64,000 nt of DNA from Rossellomorea marisflavi (GCF_009806575.1 NZ_CP047095.1:2670001-2734000); one strand, 5' to 3'. Positions 8,343-18,089 are shown, numbered from the stretch's first letter. Notes: generated by a model not told the origin, from the sequence alone. Translations and numbers: made by a program.

Positions 8343-9158
8343 ATGAACACATTATTTATTGGAGCAGGCTCAATGGCCTGCGCGTTGATGAGAGGGGCAT
8401 TGAAATCCGGTGCGTTGAAAAAGGAAGATACGTATGCGCTCAATCGTTCGAATGAAGTGCGCATGAAGGAAATTGATGAATGGTTCGGTGTATCAAAACC
8501 GGGAAGGGGCCTATCATTTGACCTGGTGGTCCTTGCCATGAAACCGAAGGATTTTGACGAAGCGGCAGACGTGATCCGGAGCCATCTTTCCAGCCAAACC
8601 GTCATCCTGTCCGTTCTCGCAGGCATCCCGGTCTCCTATATTCGCGAAAAGCTCGGGTTCCTTGGGGGAATCGCCCGTGCCATGCCGAATACGAGTGCCG
8701 CCCTTGGGAAATCGGCGACCGCCGTGACCCTTGATCGCTTTGGCGATCGGGTCATGAAAGAGGCCGTCGTCCACCTGCTCGACTCGGTGGGTCTGACCGT
8801 GGAGGTGGAAGAACACCAGCTCGACCTGATCACCGCCTTATCAGGGAGCGGCCCTGCCTATATTTACTATATGGCGGAAATGATGCAGGCAACAGCCGTT
8901 GAACTCGGCCTCCCATCCGAGCTTGCACGGGATTTGACCATCCGCACGATCACCGGAGCAGGGGCCATGCTCGAAGAATCGGGACTGGACGCCGAGGAGC
9001 TGAGGAAAAATGTCACGAGCCCTGGTGGGACGACGGAAGCGGGAATTGAAGCGTTGAAGGCACACGGGGTGGAACATGCCCTGTTCGATTGCATTTCCTC
9101 CGCACGCAATCGCTCCGAGGAACTGGGGAGAAAACTCATCAAAACGGAAAAAGACTGA
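8343..9158 (+). CDS. proI: Pyrroline-5-carboxylate reductase ProI
   Basis: 271 residues, typical length for P5CR, which makes the last NAD(P)H-dependent step of proline synthesis. The N-terminal Rossmann motif is FIGAGSMACALMRG (residues 4-17). The C-terminal domain carries the P5CR signature with TALSGSGPAYIYYMAE and VTSPGGTTEAGIEAL. Start ATG follows AGGAGGGATGAATAG. It lies directly behind a proline-type T-box leader, so expression should rise when tRNA-Pro is uncharged. Confidence 0.95.
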   Translation: MNTLFIGAGSMACALMRGALKSGALKKEDTYALNRSNEVRMKEIDEWFGVSKPGRGLSFDLVVLAMKPKDFDEAADVIRSHLSSQTVILSVLAGIPVSYIREKLGFLGGIARAMPNTSAALGKSATAVTLDRFGDRVMKEAVVHLLDSVGLTVEVEEHQLDLITALSGSGPAYIYYMAEMMQATAVELGLPSELARDLTIRTITGAGAMLEESGLDAEELRKNVTSPGGTTEAGIEALKAHGVEHALFDCISSARNRSEELGRKLIKTEKD

Positions 9159-9261
9159 AGCGTCCCGGAGCAGATTTCTTTCCCATCCTCATGCCGCGTT
9201 GATATAATCTTGTGCATCGGGAAAAATAAAATCCTGAACTGGCCGAATGGAGGGAAAAGAA

Positions 9262-10277
9262 TTGAATCGAAAACTATTTCAACCATATACCATCAAGAAT
9301 GTAGAATTGAAAAACCGCATCGTCATGGCGCCGATGTGCATGTACTCTTCCCATAATGAAGACGGAAAAATTGAGAACTGGCACCGCACGCACTACACGA
9401 GCAGGGCTGTAGGAGGAGCAGGGCTGATCATACAGGAAGCTACTGCCGTCACACCCCAGGGTCGCATTTCCCCTCAAGACCTTGGAATCTGGAGTGATGA
9501 TCACCTCGAAGGACTGACAGAGCTTGTCTCTCTCATGAAGGAACAAGGGGCCAAAACCGGCATCCAGCTTGCCCACGCCGGAAGAAAAGCAGTCCTTGAA
9601 GGGGATATCCTCGCACCGTCCGCCATCGCCTTCAACGACGACATGAAAACGCCTGTTGCCATGACGACCGAACAGATCAAAGAAACGGTCACAGCGTTCA
9701 AAAATGGTGCTGAGCGTGCCAAAAAAGCCGGATTCGATGTGATTGAAATCCACGGCGCCCACGGCTATCTCGTCAATGAGTTCCTGTCCCCCTCTCCAAC
9801 AGACGGGAGGATGAATACGGAGGGAGCGCAGAAAACCGCTACCGCTTCCTGAAGGAAATCATCGACGGGGTCAAAACCGTATGGGACGGTCCCCTCTTCG
9901 TCCGTGTGTCGGCGAAGGATTACCATGAGGAAGGCCTCGACGTGCATGATTACGTCGTCTTCTCCAAATGGATGAAGGAGCAGGGGGTCGACCTGATCGA
10001 TGTCAGCTCTGGAGCCGTTGTTCCGGCACGGATCCCTGTCTTCCCCGGCTACCAGGTGAAACCGGCCGAACGCATCAAGCATGAGGCGGACATCGACACA
10101 GGTGCCGTCGGACTCATCACTTCGGGTCTTCAGGCAGAAGAGATCCTTCAGAATGAGCGCGCTGATCTCATCCTTCTCGGAAGAGAGCTGCTTCGGGATC
10201 CATACTGGCCGCGTACGGCAGCAAAAGAACTCGGTTACGAAATCACCCCACCCGTTCAATATGAACGCGGCTGGTAA
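9262..10277 (+). pseudogene. namA: NADPH dehydrogenase NamA (old yellow enzyme, YqjM), one frameshift
   Basis: Close to B. subtilis YqjM, an FMN-dependent old yellow enzyme that reduces activated C=C bonds. TTG 9262 follows GGAGGGAAAAGAA and gives [18 protein letters not shown]. Visible hallmarks are MAPMCMYS (flavin-modulating Cys), [33 protein letters not shown] and the C-terminal VQYERGW whose Arg reaches a partner subunit. The frame breaks at the CCCCC run 9788-9792; adding one C restores FLSPLSN...DEYGGS and joins the two parts. Only this base is wrong in an otherwise perfect gene, so an error in the sequence is more likely than loss. Confidence 0.85.
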
Positions 10278-10291
10278 GGCATACGCAAACC

Positions 10292-10324
10292 AAGGAGGGC
10301 ATGTCATCGACATGGCCCTTCCTT
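10292..10324 (+). terminator. First hairpin after namA
   Basis: AAGGAGGGCATGTC (10292-10305) pairs with GACATGGCCCTTCCTT (10309-10324) with small bulges. No T run follows, so it may only stabilise the 3' end. Confidence 0.4.
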
Positions 10325-10344
10325 ATGTCTCCGATCACCCAAAG

Positions 10345-10380
10345 AAACCGGCTTCCCTGTAGAAGGAAGCCGGTTTTTTT
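10345..10380. terminator. Rho-independent terminator after namA
   Basis: 12-bp perfect stem AAACCGGCTTCC (10345-10356) with GGAAGCCGGTTT (10365-10376), followed by T's to 10380. On the other strand it may also end the acetyltransferase transcript. Confidence 0.85.
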
Positions 10381-10387
10381 GGGTGTA

Positions 10388-11140
10388 TTATTCGGTGTAG
10401 ATCTTTTGAATTTCATATTGAAAACCCTGATACCGATAATTTTGCTTCTGATACATCTCCCGCGGCGTATCTTCCCCGTCCGCAACAAGGATCACGGTAC
10501 AATCCGGATAAAGTTCCATAACCCTTTGCTGCAGTCTCGAGGCTATCCCTTTTTTTCGATAATCCTCATGTACCATCAGACCATCGATTTCGGCCGTTCC
10601 TTCTTTCAGGATCACGTCGACGGAACCCGCAGGCTTTCCTTGGTAATAAGCGAGGAGCTGGGTGACATGGTCATCATCGAAATGTTGGCGATGGACGGTC
10701 ACCTTTCCCTTGGCGAATGATTCACCGTAGATCAGATCCTGTTCATATTGAAACGCAAGGTAATCGTCGAGGTCTCTGATGACTTCAACCCTTATATCCG
10801 GGTCGTCTTCCATACGGGGGAAATCCTTCGGGTGGATTGCGTAAAGCTCCGTGAAGCTGATCTCAAATCCCCTGGAGGCCAAATGATCAGACAATCCATC
10901 AATCGGCTTCTTATTCTCAGGGAGATGGAACTTCACATGCTTTTGCCCCCTTGCAGCATGATAGGCTTTTAAGTAATCCGCCACTTCCCTGAATTCCTCC
11001 AGGCGGGGCGCCCGGAAAAATTCAATATAATTGCTGCTGTACCTTTCAAGGAACTCCGGGTCATGGACATGTTTGTACAGTTCATTTTCTTTCACTAAAC
11101 GGCCATCACGATGGATGTTTTTATAGGTGATATGCGTCAT
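10388..11140 (-). CDS. GNAT-family N-acetyltransferase
   Basis: 250 residues. The C-terminal half is a GNAT fold: [17 protein letters not shown], then [20 protein letters not shown] with the acetyl-CoA motif (R/Q)xxGxA as RKKGIA, and [20 protein letters not shown]. The N-terminal half ([22 protein letters not shown]) is typical of a broader Bacillus group and is not assigned. Substrate unknown. The ATG overlaps the TGA of rnz (ATGA), so it is translationally coupled and co-transcribed with RNase Z. Confidence 0.8.
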   Translation of the reverse strand: MTHITYKNIHRDGRLVKENELYKHVHDPEFLERYSSNYIEFFRAPRLEEFREVADYLKAYHAARGQKHVKFHLPENKKPIDGLSDHLASRGFEISFTELYAIHPKDFPRMEDDPDIRVEVIRDLDDYLAFQYEQDLIYGESFAKGKVTVHRQHFDDDHVTQLLAYYQGKPAGSVDVILKEGTAEIDGLMVHEDYRKKGIASRLQQRVMELYPDCTVILVADGEDTPREMYQKQNYRYQGFQYEIQKIYTE

Positions 11141-12078
11141 GATTGTTCCTCCATTGCTTTACGCGGTACGGTATATTCCAACAGGTCCTGTGCCATCATG
11201 GTTTCAGGGAAGATCTCTTGTGCTTCCTGTACCAGTTCCGGCCATGCTTCTTTCGCGTAGCGGGACGATATATGGGTGAGGAACAGAACCCCCGCCCCGG
11301 CATCACGTGCCGTTGCCGCCGCCTGTGCAGTGGTGGAATGGAAATAATCCCTCGCCATCTGCTCCTGGTCCCTGTTAAATGTGGCTTCATGGATGAGAAG
11401 ATCTGCCGATTCAGCAAGTGCCCTTGAATTCGGACATACCCTGGTGTCACCGAGTATGGTTACGATGCGCCCCGGGACAGGGGGTCCGAGGAAATCCTTT
11501 CCATCGATGACTTTTCCGTCTTCAAGAGTGATCGTCTCTCCTGCCTTCAGTCGTTTGTAGATCGGACCGGGTGCGACTCCTGCCTCCCTCAGACGTTCGA
11601 CTTGGAGGACGCCTGGTGCATCCTTCTCCGTGATTCTGAACCCGAAGGATTCAATTCCGTGATCGAGCTTGCGGGCTTCAACGGTGAATTGGTCATCACT
11701 GAAAATGATCCCTTCCCCGATTTCCACCACATGAAGGGGATAGCGAAGATGGGTCTTGCTGACGGACAGGGAAACCTCGATGAACGCTTTGATCCCTTCC
11801 GGTCCGTAAACCGTGAGTGGGGTCTCCCCTCCCTGGAAAGACCGGCTGCCGAGGAAACCAGGGAGCCCGAATATATGATCACCATGCAAATGCGAGAGGA
11901 AGATCTTTTCGATCCTTCTCGGCCGGATGTTCGTATGTAAGATCTGATGCTGTGTCGCTTCCCCACAATCGAAAAGCCAGATCGCCCCCCGTTCTTCCAA
12001 AAGCTTAAGGGCAACGCTTGACACATTGCGAAATTTGGCGGGCACGCCTGCACCCGTCCCTAAAAATTGCACATCCAC
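11137..12078 (-). CDS. rnz: Ribonuclease Z
   Basis: 313-residue tRNA 3'-processing endonuclease of the long-standing YqjK/ElaC type, which removes 3' trailers from CCA-less tRNA precursors. The zinc motif SHLHGDH is at residues 62-68 (H63, H65, D67, H68), with further ligands in [20 protein letters not shown] and LTHISSRY. The GTG at 12078 follows AGAGGTG with 6-nt spacing and gives [18 protein letters not shown], the family start. The open frame extends 28 codons further upstream without conservation. Confidence 0.92.
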   Translation of the reverse strand: MDVQFLGTGAGVPAKFRNVSSVALKLLEERGAIWLFDCGEATQHQILHTNIRPRRIEKIFLSHLHGDHIFGLPGFLGSRSFQGGETPLTVYGPEGIKAFIEVSLSVSKTHLRYPLHVVEIGEGIIFSDDQFTVEARKLDHGIESFGFRITEKDAPGVLQVERLREAGVAPGPIYKRLKAGETITLEDGKVIDGKDFLGPPVPGRIVTILGDTRVCPNSRALAESADLLIHEATFNRDQEQMARDYFHSTTAQAAATARDAGAGVLFLTHISSRYAKEAWPELVQEAQEIFPETMMAQDLLEYTVPRKAMEEQS

Positions 12079-12227
12079 GTTCTTCACCTCTATGTATTCT
12101 GTTCTTTCATCATAGCACATCTTTTGCTTTCCTATTACTAGTTGATATCGGAAAAGGGCCAATCTTTCATACTTTTATCATTTTGAGCCATTCTAATCAA
12201 AGGAGCTTTCCCAGTCAGGCAAAAGAC

Positions 12228-12268
12228 TTGCTTATTGGAGGATTAGTTTTTACAATGAAATCATTGTA
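12228..12268 (+). promoter_or_regulatory. zwf promoter with palindromic operator over the -10
   Basis: TTGCTT (12228-12233), 17-nt spacer, TACAAT (12251-12256). The -10 lies inside a perfect 8+2+8 palindrome TACAATGA-AA-TCATTGTA (12251-12268). The position suggests a repressor site; no known regulator is assigned. Confidence 0.55.
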
Positions 12269-12284
12269 CAAAAGAGGAAGTACC

Positions 12285-12311
12285 ATGCCGGCTATACCGG
12301 CAAAAAGATAA
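12285..12311 (+). CDS. Possible 8-residue leader peptide before zwf
   Basis: ATG 12285 follows GAGGAAG by 4 nt and encodes MPAIPAKR with TAA at 12309-12311, ten bases before the zwf ATG. The ATG lies in a small hairpin TGCCGG/CCGGCA. It is visible only as a short ORF with a ribosome site; translation is unproven. Confidence 0.25.
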   Translation: MPAIPAKR

Positions 12312-12320
12312 AGTGAGGTC

Positions 12321-13823
12321 ATGACATTGAATAATCAGCATACACCATCTTCTCTTATTACGATTTTCGGGGCGACTGGTGATCTAGCCAAGAGAAAACT
12401 ATATCCATCCCTTTATCATTTATTTACAAAAGGAAAGATCTCCAAGCACTTTGCCGTCATCGGCATCGGGCGCAGGGAATGGTCGAACGAAACCTTCCAG
12501 GAGCACGTAAGAACCTCTGTACATAACGCAATCGGCAGTAATGAAAACATAGAAGAATTTGTATCCCATTTTTATTACCAGGCTCATGATGTATCAAGCG
12601 ATGAATCATACAGGGAATTGAAAACCCTCTCGGATCAGCTGGATGAACAGTATCAGCTTGAAGGAAATCGCATCTTCTATCTCGCCATGGCACCTGAATT
12701 CTTCGGTACCATCACCGAGCAGCTCAAGAAGCAGGGCGTGACGGATGCAAAAGGCTTCCAACGTCTTGTGATCGAGAAACCATTCGGTCACGATCTTCCT
12801 TCTGCTGAAGCGCTGAATAAACAGATCCGCGAATCCTTCTCTGAAGACCAGATCTACCGCATCGATCATTATCTCGGTAAGGAAATGGTTCAAAATATCG
12901 AGGTTATCCGTTTCGCCAATGCCATGTTCGAACCGCTCTGGAACAACCGTTACATCTCAAACATCCAGGTGACTTCTTCGGAAGAGCTCGGGGTGGAGGA
13001 CCGCGGCCGTTACTACGAGAAAAGTGGAGCGCTCCGTGACATGGTGCAGAATCACTTGATCCAGATGGTGGCCCTCCTTGCCATGGAACCGCCAATCAAG
13101 CTGACAACCGATGAGATCCGCAGCGAGAAGGTCCGCGTTCTTCGCTCCCTTCGTCCAATCGAAGGCGAAGAAGTGAAAGACTACTTCGTACGCGGTCAGT
13201 ACGGACCTGGAAAGATGCAAGAAGAAGCTGTACCGGGCTACCGGGAAGCAGACAATGTGGATGATGAGTCCAACACGGAAACATTCGTGGCAGGTAAACT
13301 GATGATCGATAACTTCCGCTGGGCAGGTGTGCCATTCTATATCAGAACGGGCAAGCGCATGGAAACAAAATCGACGAAAATCGTCGTACAATTCAAGGAT
13401 ATCCCGATGAATCTTTACTACAATCCAGGGAAACCACTTGCGCCGAACCTTTTGGTGATCCATATTCAACCTGAAGAGGGCATCACCCTTCACCTCAACG
13501 TTAAGAAAACCGGTCAGGATATTGAAACGACTCCTGTCAAATTGAATTTTGCCAACCACGACTTGGATGGCATCAATACACCGGAAGCTTACGAAAAATT
13601 ACTTCATGACTGCCTGAGGGGCGATGCGACGAACTTCACCCTATGGGACGAAGTGAAATTGTCCTGGGCATTTGTTGACAAGATCTCTGAAATTTGGGAA
13701 TCTACTCAACAGGAAGACTTTCCTAACTACCCTGCCGGCTCCATGGGTCCAAAAGCAGCAGACGAGCTATTGGACAAAGATGGTTTCAACTGGTGGCCGA
13801 TAGGGAAACTTGATGTAGAATAA
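12321..13823 (+). CDS. zwf: Glucose-6-phosphate 1-dehydrogenase
   Basis: 500 residues, standard length. First enzyme of the oxidative pentose phosphate pathway (glucose 6-phosphate to 6-phosphogluconolactone with NADP reduction). Visible are the nucleotide motif IFGATGDLAKRKLYPS near residue 14, VIEKPFGHD, the catalytic signature RIDHYLGKE and FYIRTGKRM. Start could be ATG 12321 (very close to GTGAGG) or TTG 12327 (8 nt from GAGG). It is followed 27 nt later by the cyclase gene, likely on the same mRNA up to the terminator at 14479. Confidence 0.95.
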   Translation: MTLNNQHTPSSLITIFGATGDLAKRKLYPSLYHLFTKGKISKHFAVIGIGRREWSNETFQEHVRTSVHNAIGSNENIEEFVSHFYYQAHDVSSDESYRELKTLSDQLDEQYQLEGNRIFYLAMAPEFFGTITEQLKKQGVTDAKGFQRLVIEKPFGHDLPSAEALNKQIRESFSEDQIYRIDHYLGKEMVQNIEVIRFANAMFEPLWNNRYISNIQVTSSEELGVEDRGRYYEKSGALRDMVQNHLIQMVALLAMEPPIKLTTDEIRSEKVRVLRSLRPIEGEEVKDYFVRGQYGPGKMQEEAVPGYREADNVDDESNTETFVAGKLMIDNFRWAGVPFYIRTGKRMETKSTKIVVQFKDIPMNLYYNPGKPLAPNLLVIHIQPEEGITLHLNVKKTGQDIETTPVKLNFANHDLDGINTPEAYEKLLHDCLRGDATNFTLWDEVKLSWAFVDKISEIWESTQQEDFPNYPAGSMGPKAADELLDKDGFNWWPIGKLDVE

Positions 13824-13850
13824 CAAAGATACTTGAAGGGTGAGGAAACA

Positions 13851-14471
13851 ATGAAGATCTATGACGTAACTGCTCCAATCCACAGCGATATGCCGGTATA
13901 CAAAAACAAGCCGGAGAAAAAGCCGTCCATCAAGACCGATACAAACGGACACGTAACGGAATCACGCATCTCCATCGACCTACATACCGGTACACATGTT
14001 GATGCTCCCCTCCATATGTTCAACGAAGGGGAAACAATCGAAACGATCGATATCAAACAGCTCGTCAGACCGGTGAAAGTATTCGATTTGACAGATGCAG
14101 AAGAAAATATTTCCTACGACGATATCAAAGACCTAGATATCGAAGAAAATGATTTTGTCATCTTCAAGACGAAGAACTCATGGGATGAAGAGTTCAACTT
14201 CGAATTCATCTATGTAGCCGCAGATGCCGCCAAGCACCTTGCAGAGAAAAAGATTGCAGGTGTCGCCATCGATGCGCTCGGCATCGAACGTGCCCAGGAA
14301 GGTCATCCGACTCACCGCACATTGATGGGGAATGGAGTCATCATCATGGAAGGTCTCCGACTCAAAGACATTGAACCGGGACAATACTTCATGGTCGCAG
14401 CTCCCCTCAACGTACAGAAAACCGACGCTTCTCCTGCAAGGGTCCTCTTGTTTGATGAAATGATCGGATAA
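13851..14471 (+). CDS. Cyclase-family protein (kynurenine formamidase-like)
   Basis: 206 residues with the metal-binding signature HTGTHVDAPLHM (residues 44-55) and the N-terminal IYDVTAPIHSDMPVY of the cyclase/KynB superfamily (PF04199). It also has the HPTHRTLMGNGVIIMEGL segment. Such proteins hydrolyse cyclic or N-formyl amides; kynurenine pathway genes are not nearby, so the substrate is open. Start ATG follows GGGTGAGG. Co-directional with and probably transcribed from zwf. Confidence 0.8.
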   Translation: MKIYDVTAPIHSDMPVYKNKPEKKPSIKTDTNGHVTESRISIDLHTGTHVDAPLHMFNEGETIETIDIKQLVRPVKVFDLTDAEENISYDDIKDLDIEENDFVIFKTKNSWDEEFNFEFIYVAADAAKHLAEKKIAGVAIDALGIERAQEGHPTHRTLMGNGVIIMEGLRLKDIEPGQYFMVAAPLNVQKTDASPARVLLFDEMIG

Positions 14472-14478
14472 ACACGAA

Positions 14479-14513
14479 AAAGGGTACCAAATCGATCAGA
14501 TTTGGTACCCTTT
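14479..14513 (+). terminator. Terminator after the cyclase gene
   Basis: 15-bp perfect stem AAAGGGTACCAAATC (14479-14493) with GATTTGGTACCCTTT (14499-14513), 5-nt loop. Confidence 0.85.
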
Positions 14514-14528
14514 CTGTATAGATGAGTG

Positions 14529-14765
14529 CTACTCAAAGGTAAAGTAACCCACACACAGGATGCATAACCCTGAACAAATCAGTACTAAAAACAGCTTTCT
14601 TATATACCATGGGAACAGATGGATCAAATACATTAGGATCTCCCCTAAAATGCTCCCTGAATCGGCATGTAACAGGTCACTTTGATAAAACTCTTTCCCC
14701 TTAACCGAGAAAAAAATCAGACTAAGAAAAGAAAAAGCGGAAAATAGCATCATTAGAATATCCAT
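14529..14765 (-). CDS. Small membrane protein, function unknown
   Basis: 78 residues starting at ATG 14765 after GAGGAG with 5-nt spacing. Two hydrophobic stretches (ILMMLFSAFSFLSLIFF near the N terminus and KLFLVLICSGLCILCVGYF near the C terminus) flank a short polar loop, so both ends probably lie on the same side of the membrane. No family is recognised. It stands alone between two terminators. Confidence 0.5.
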   Translation of the reverse strand: MDILMMLFSAFSFLSLIFFSVKGKEFYQSDLLHADSGSILGEILMYLIHLFPWYIRKLFLVLICSGLCILCVGYFTFE

Positions 14766-15007
14766 ATAGACTCCTCTATCATCCTTCGATTTAGCTTGCG
14801 TGTTGCCGCTCTCGGTCATGGAATACTGATATGCCCATTTCACCATACTATTTTACGCTTGATGATAAAGGCAAAAGGAAACTTCTTTGCGGATAACAGA
14901 GTACAGGGAACGTAATCTTTCAGTCAGTACGGGGAAGCTTTGCCCCTCTACGGTTCAATCCATCATCACACCATGCCTTGAGTGTAATTCATGAGTCAAA
15001 CAAAAGT

Positions 15008-15041
15008 AAAGGGTTCAAATCGTATGCGATTTGAACCCTTT
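15008..15041. terminator. Terminator after dinB
   Basis: 15-bp perfect stem AAAGGGTTCAAATCG with CGATTTGAACCCTTT (15008-15022, 15027-15041). It lies about 50 nt past the dinB stop on the minus strand. The DNA from 14766 to 15007 shows nothing else. Confidence 0.75.
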
Positions 15042-15090
15042 GTTACCATTCATAATCATTCGGACCCTTCCCCCTACTGAGAGGATTCCT

Positions 15091-16341
15091 CTATTCTCTA
15101 AGAAAATCCTTGTTAAAGCTTGTGTCAGTTTTCGTGTCAGTCCGGGCGCCTTTACTTCCTTTAATGCCCCTTGCAATGGAATCTTTTCCGTACTTGTCCT
15201 GGAGTTCGGAAACGACTTTGTACAGCGGCTCTTTTTCTGCTTCTTTTTTGTAGGAAAAAAGGTCAAGCTGTTCTGTGGCTTCGCTCTTTTCCACTACATC
15301 CTGGGCTGTGACCCCGAGGAGCCTGACAGGTTCCCCGTTCCAATGTTTCATGAACAGGGCCTTTGCCACTGCGAAGATATCCTCTTTCTTTCCTATCGGA
15401 TTCTCAAGTTTCCGGCTTCTGGTGATGGACTTCCTGAACTTGTCCTTGATCATCACCTGAATCGTCATCCCGAGGACATCCTTCTGATGGAGCCTTGAGG
15501 CGACTTTCTCACTGAGTTGCAATATGACGGCCAACAGATCGTGTTGATTGGTGGTGTCTTTAGGGAGAGTAGTGGAGTTCCCCACACTTTTATAATCATA
15601 GATTGAATCGGGATCCACGATCCGCCTGTCGATCCCATTGGCTTTTTCCTTAAGCCGGAGCCCGTTGATCCCCAAACGGGACTTCAGTTGGATATCGTTT
15701 GCGAAGGCAAGGTCCCTGCATGTCTCGATCCCCATCCCGTTCAATTTCAACGCTGTTTTTTCCCCGATCCCGTGCATGTCGATGACCGGAAGCGGCCAGA
15801 TTTTTGCGGGCAGGTCACGCTTCCTCAGCACCGTAATCCCCATGGGCTTCTTCATATCCGAAGCCGTCTTGGCCAGGAACTTATTGGGGGCGACACCGAT
15901 ACTGCAGGGAAGATCCAGCTGGGAAAGGATCTGTGATTGGATTTGTCCGGCGATTTCAATGGGTGAGCCCAGTTCGAACGAATCGGTGATATCCACATAT
16001 CCCTCATCAATGGAAACGGGTTCCACGAGTTCGGAATATTGTCTTAAAATATCAAACATGCCTTTGGAAGCAGATCGGTAGCGCTCGAAATTCGGACGCA
16101 TGACAATCAGCTCCGGACAGAGTCTTTTCGCCTCCCAGACAGGCATGGTGGTCTTTACACCGAATCCCCTCGCCTCATAGCTGCATGTGACGACGATTCC
16201 CCTCCGCTCCTCGGGGTTACCGGCGATGGCCAACGGTTTCCCTTTCAAAGAGGGATCATACGCCATCTCCACGGATGCGTAGAAGCTGTTCATATCGACA
16301 TGGAGGATCACCCGTCCATTTTTAGGATAAAAATTTCTCAT
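15091..16341 (-). CDS. dinB: DNA polymerase IV (PolYA, YqjH)
   Basis: 416-residue Y-family polymerase matching B. subtilis YqjH. The N-terminal metal site is HVDMNSFYASVE (Asp16), the second is SIDEGYVD. The steric-gate region MAYDPSLKGKPLAIAG and the helix-hairpin-helix GIGEKTALKLNGMGI are present. The clamp-binding motif QLDLF lies near residues 358-362, inside a basic C-terminal tail. No LexA box comparable to the yqjW sites was seen upstream. It acts in translesion synthesis on stalled forks. Together with yqjW the window holds both chromosomal Y-family polymerases. Confidence 0.93.
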   Translation of the reverse strand: MRNFYPKNGRVILHVDMNSFYASVEMAYDPSLKGKPLAIAGNPEERRGIVVTCSYEARGFGVKTTMPVWEAKRLCPELIVMRPNFERYRSASKGMFDILRQYSELVEPVSIDEGYVDITDSFELGSPIEIAGQIQSQILSQLDLPCSIGVAPNKFLAKTASDMKKPMGITVLRKRDLPAKIWPLPVIDMHGIGEKTALKLNGMGIETCRDLAFANDIQLKSRLGINGLRLKEKANGIDRRIVDPDSIYDYKSVGNSTTLPKDTTNQHDLLAVILQLSEKVASRLHQKDVLGMTIQVMIKDKFRKSITRSRKLENPIGKKEDIFAVAKALFMKHWNGEPVRLLGVTAQDVVEKSEATEQLDLFSYKKEAEKEPLYKVVSELQDKYGKDSIARGIKGSKGARTDTKTDTSFNKDFLRE

Positions 16342-16356
16342 ACGATCGCGTCTTTC

Positions 16357-16824
16357 TTAGTTGGATTGCACTTCTTGTTCCGTGACATAGGCTTGGATTT
16401 CAGGAACACCCTTCAGTCCGGCCACCAATCGATCAGGATCGATCTGGGTGAGCATGCGATCCTCGAGATTGATGATGCCTGAGAAGTAGTCTGCCTTCCC
16501 ATATGCAAGCAGACCGACCTGGGTGAGGGCTTCATCGGAATACTCCATGATTTCCTTGGCTTCTTTCACAAGGAGCCCGAACGGCATGATTTCACTCTTC
16601 ACCACGATAAGAAACGCATTTGTCCGGTCCAGTGATGAAGAATAAAGGATTTCTGCAAGGTCAAAGACAGGAATGAGCTCTCCCCTTACCTTCGTCACCC
16701 CAAGCACAAATGATGGGAGATGGGGGATCGGGTTGATCCCCTCCGATTTTTCAATGGAAACAATGGTATCAACGGGTAGAGCATACTCTTCCTTACCTGC
16801 GTGAAAAACAATGACTTTAGTCAT
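16357..16824 (-). CDS. CheW-like chemotaxis coupling protein
   Basis: 155-residue single CheW domain: KVIVFHAGKEEYALPVDTIVSIEK at the start, then GVTKVRGELIPVFDLAEIL, then GLLVKEAKEIMEYSDEAL. CheW proteins link chemoreceptors to the kinase CheA. The ATG at 16824 follows GAGGAGAG; the in-frame ATG at 16893 would add a non-conserved 23-residue leader. No other chemotaxis gene is in the window. It lies 15 nt upstream of dinB, so the two may be co-transcribed. Confidence 0.85.
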   Translation of the reverse strand: MTKVIVFHAGKEEYALPVDTIVSIEKSEGINPIPHLPSFVLGVTKVRGELIPVFDLAEILYSSSLDRTNAFLIVVKSEIMPFGLLVKEAKEIMEYSDEALTQVGLLAYGKADYFSGIINLEDRMLTQIDPDRLVAGLKGVPEIQAYVTEQEVQSN

Positions 16825-16961
16825 GAACTGACTCTCCTCTCCGTCCTTCGACCTGGACGCTCTTCTTCCTTTTAATGTACCATAGATTGCCATGTAAGGG
16901 GAGTCAGAACAAAAGGTCCACCAGCAAACGCGCTGATGAACCTTCCTCCTTAAATCCGGAA

Positions 16962-18089
16962 TTAGTTAGATGCCGCTGCTTCTTCTACGATGGCGATGAC
17001 CATCTCAGCCAATTTATACAGCTCTTCTACAGGCATTCTTTCATTTTTTGTGTGGATTTCTTCATATCCTACCGCGAGATTGACCGTCGGGATGCCGAAC
17101 CCTGCGATGACGTTCGCATCACTGCCCCCGCCGCTTGTTTGAAGCTCACTCGGGCGTCCCACTTTCGCTGCGGCACGTTTTGCCACTTCTACGACTTCAT
17201 CCCCATCGGAGAACTTGAATCCCGGGTACATGACTTCGATCTCCACTTCTGCTTTACCACCCATTTCGTCGGCAGCTGCATGGAATGCTTCTTTCATTTT
17301 TTCTACTTGAGCTTCCATTTTTTCAGGTACAAGGGAGCGTGCTTCTGCAAGGATATCGACTTGCTCGCAAACGATATTCGTTGCCTTTCCGCCTTCGAAG
17401 CGTCCGATATTCGCCGTCGTTTCTTCATCGATACGACCGAGTGGCATCTTCGAGATGGCTTTTGAAGCGATGGTAATGGCAGATACACCTTTTTCAGGAG
17501 CAACCCCGGCGTGTGCCGTAATGCCGTAGATTGTCGCTTTCACTTTTGCCTGGGTCGGCGCAGCCACGATGATGTTGCCGACTTTCCCGTCGCTGTCGAG
17601 GGCAAAGCCGTACTTCGCCTTCACGAGTGAAGAGTCGAGGGCTTTTGCTCCGACGAGGCCGGATTCTTCCCCTGCGGTGATGATGAACTGGATATCACCG
17701 TGCTCGATGTTATTTTCTTTCAGCACTCTTACGACTTCAAGCATCGTAGCAAGACCTGTCTTATCATCGGCCCCAAGGATGGTCGTACCATCCGAATAGA
17801 TATAGCCATCTTCCTTCAGTTCAGGCTTGACGCCCTTAGCAGGAACGACAGTATCCATATGGGATGTGAAGTAGATCGTATCTGCACCTTCCTTTGTCCC
17901 TTTGAGGTTGCAGATCAAGTTACCGGCACCGTGTCCTGTTACACCTGTCGTGTCATCCTCGAACACATCGACGCCAAGTTCGGTGAATTTTGCAGTCAAT
18001 ACTTTTGCAATTTCCGCTTCGTCCTTTGTTTCAGAATCGATCTGCACCAATTCCATGAATTCATTCAATAAACGCTCTTGATTGATCAT
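16962..18089 (-). CDS. yqjE: M20/M42-type peptidase YqjE (peptidase T-like)
   Basis: 375-residue zinc peptidase of the M20 family, tripeptidase T-like subgroup. Zinc ligands and catalytic residues are visible in FTSHMDTVVP (His, Asp), ILGADDKTGLA, TAGEESGLVGA (catalytic Glu) and the C-terminal EEIHTKNERM (His). The insert ITAHAGVAPEKG carries the dimerisation-domain His. Start ATG at 18089. Probably a cytosolic amino- or tripeptidase that recycles peptides. Same position as yqjE in B. subtilis, downstream of yqjD but separated from it by a hairpin repeat pair. Confidence 0.9.
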   Translation of the reverse strand: MINQERLLNEFMELVQIDSETKDEAEIAKVLTAKFTELGVDVFEDDTTGVTGHGAGNLICNLKGTKEGADTIYFTSHMDTVVPAKGVKPELKEDGYIYSDGTTILGADDKTGLATMLEVVRVLKENNIEHGDIQFIITAGEESGLVGAKALDSSLVKAKYGFALDSDGKVGNIIVAAPTQAKVKATIYGITAHAGVAPEKGVSAITIASKAISKMPLGRIDEETTANIGRFEGGKATNIVCEQVDILAEARSLVPEKMEAQVEKMKEAFHAAADEMGGKAEVEIEVMYPGFKFSDGDEVVEVAKRAAAKVGRPSELQTSGGGSDANVIAGFGIPTVNLAVGYEEIHTKNERMPVEELYKLAEMVIAIVEEAAASN

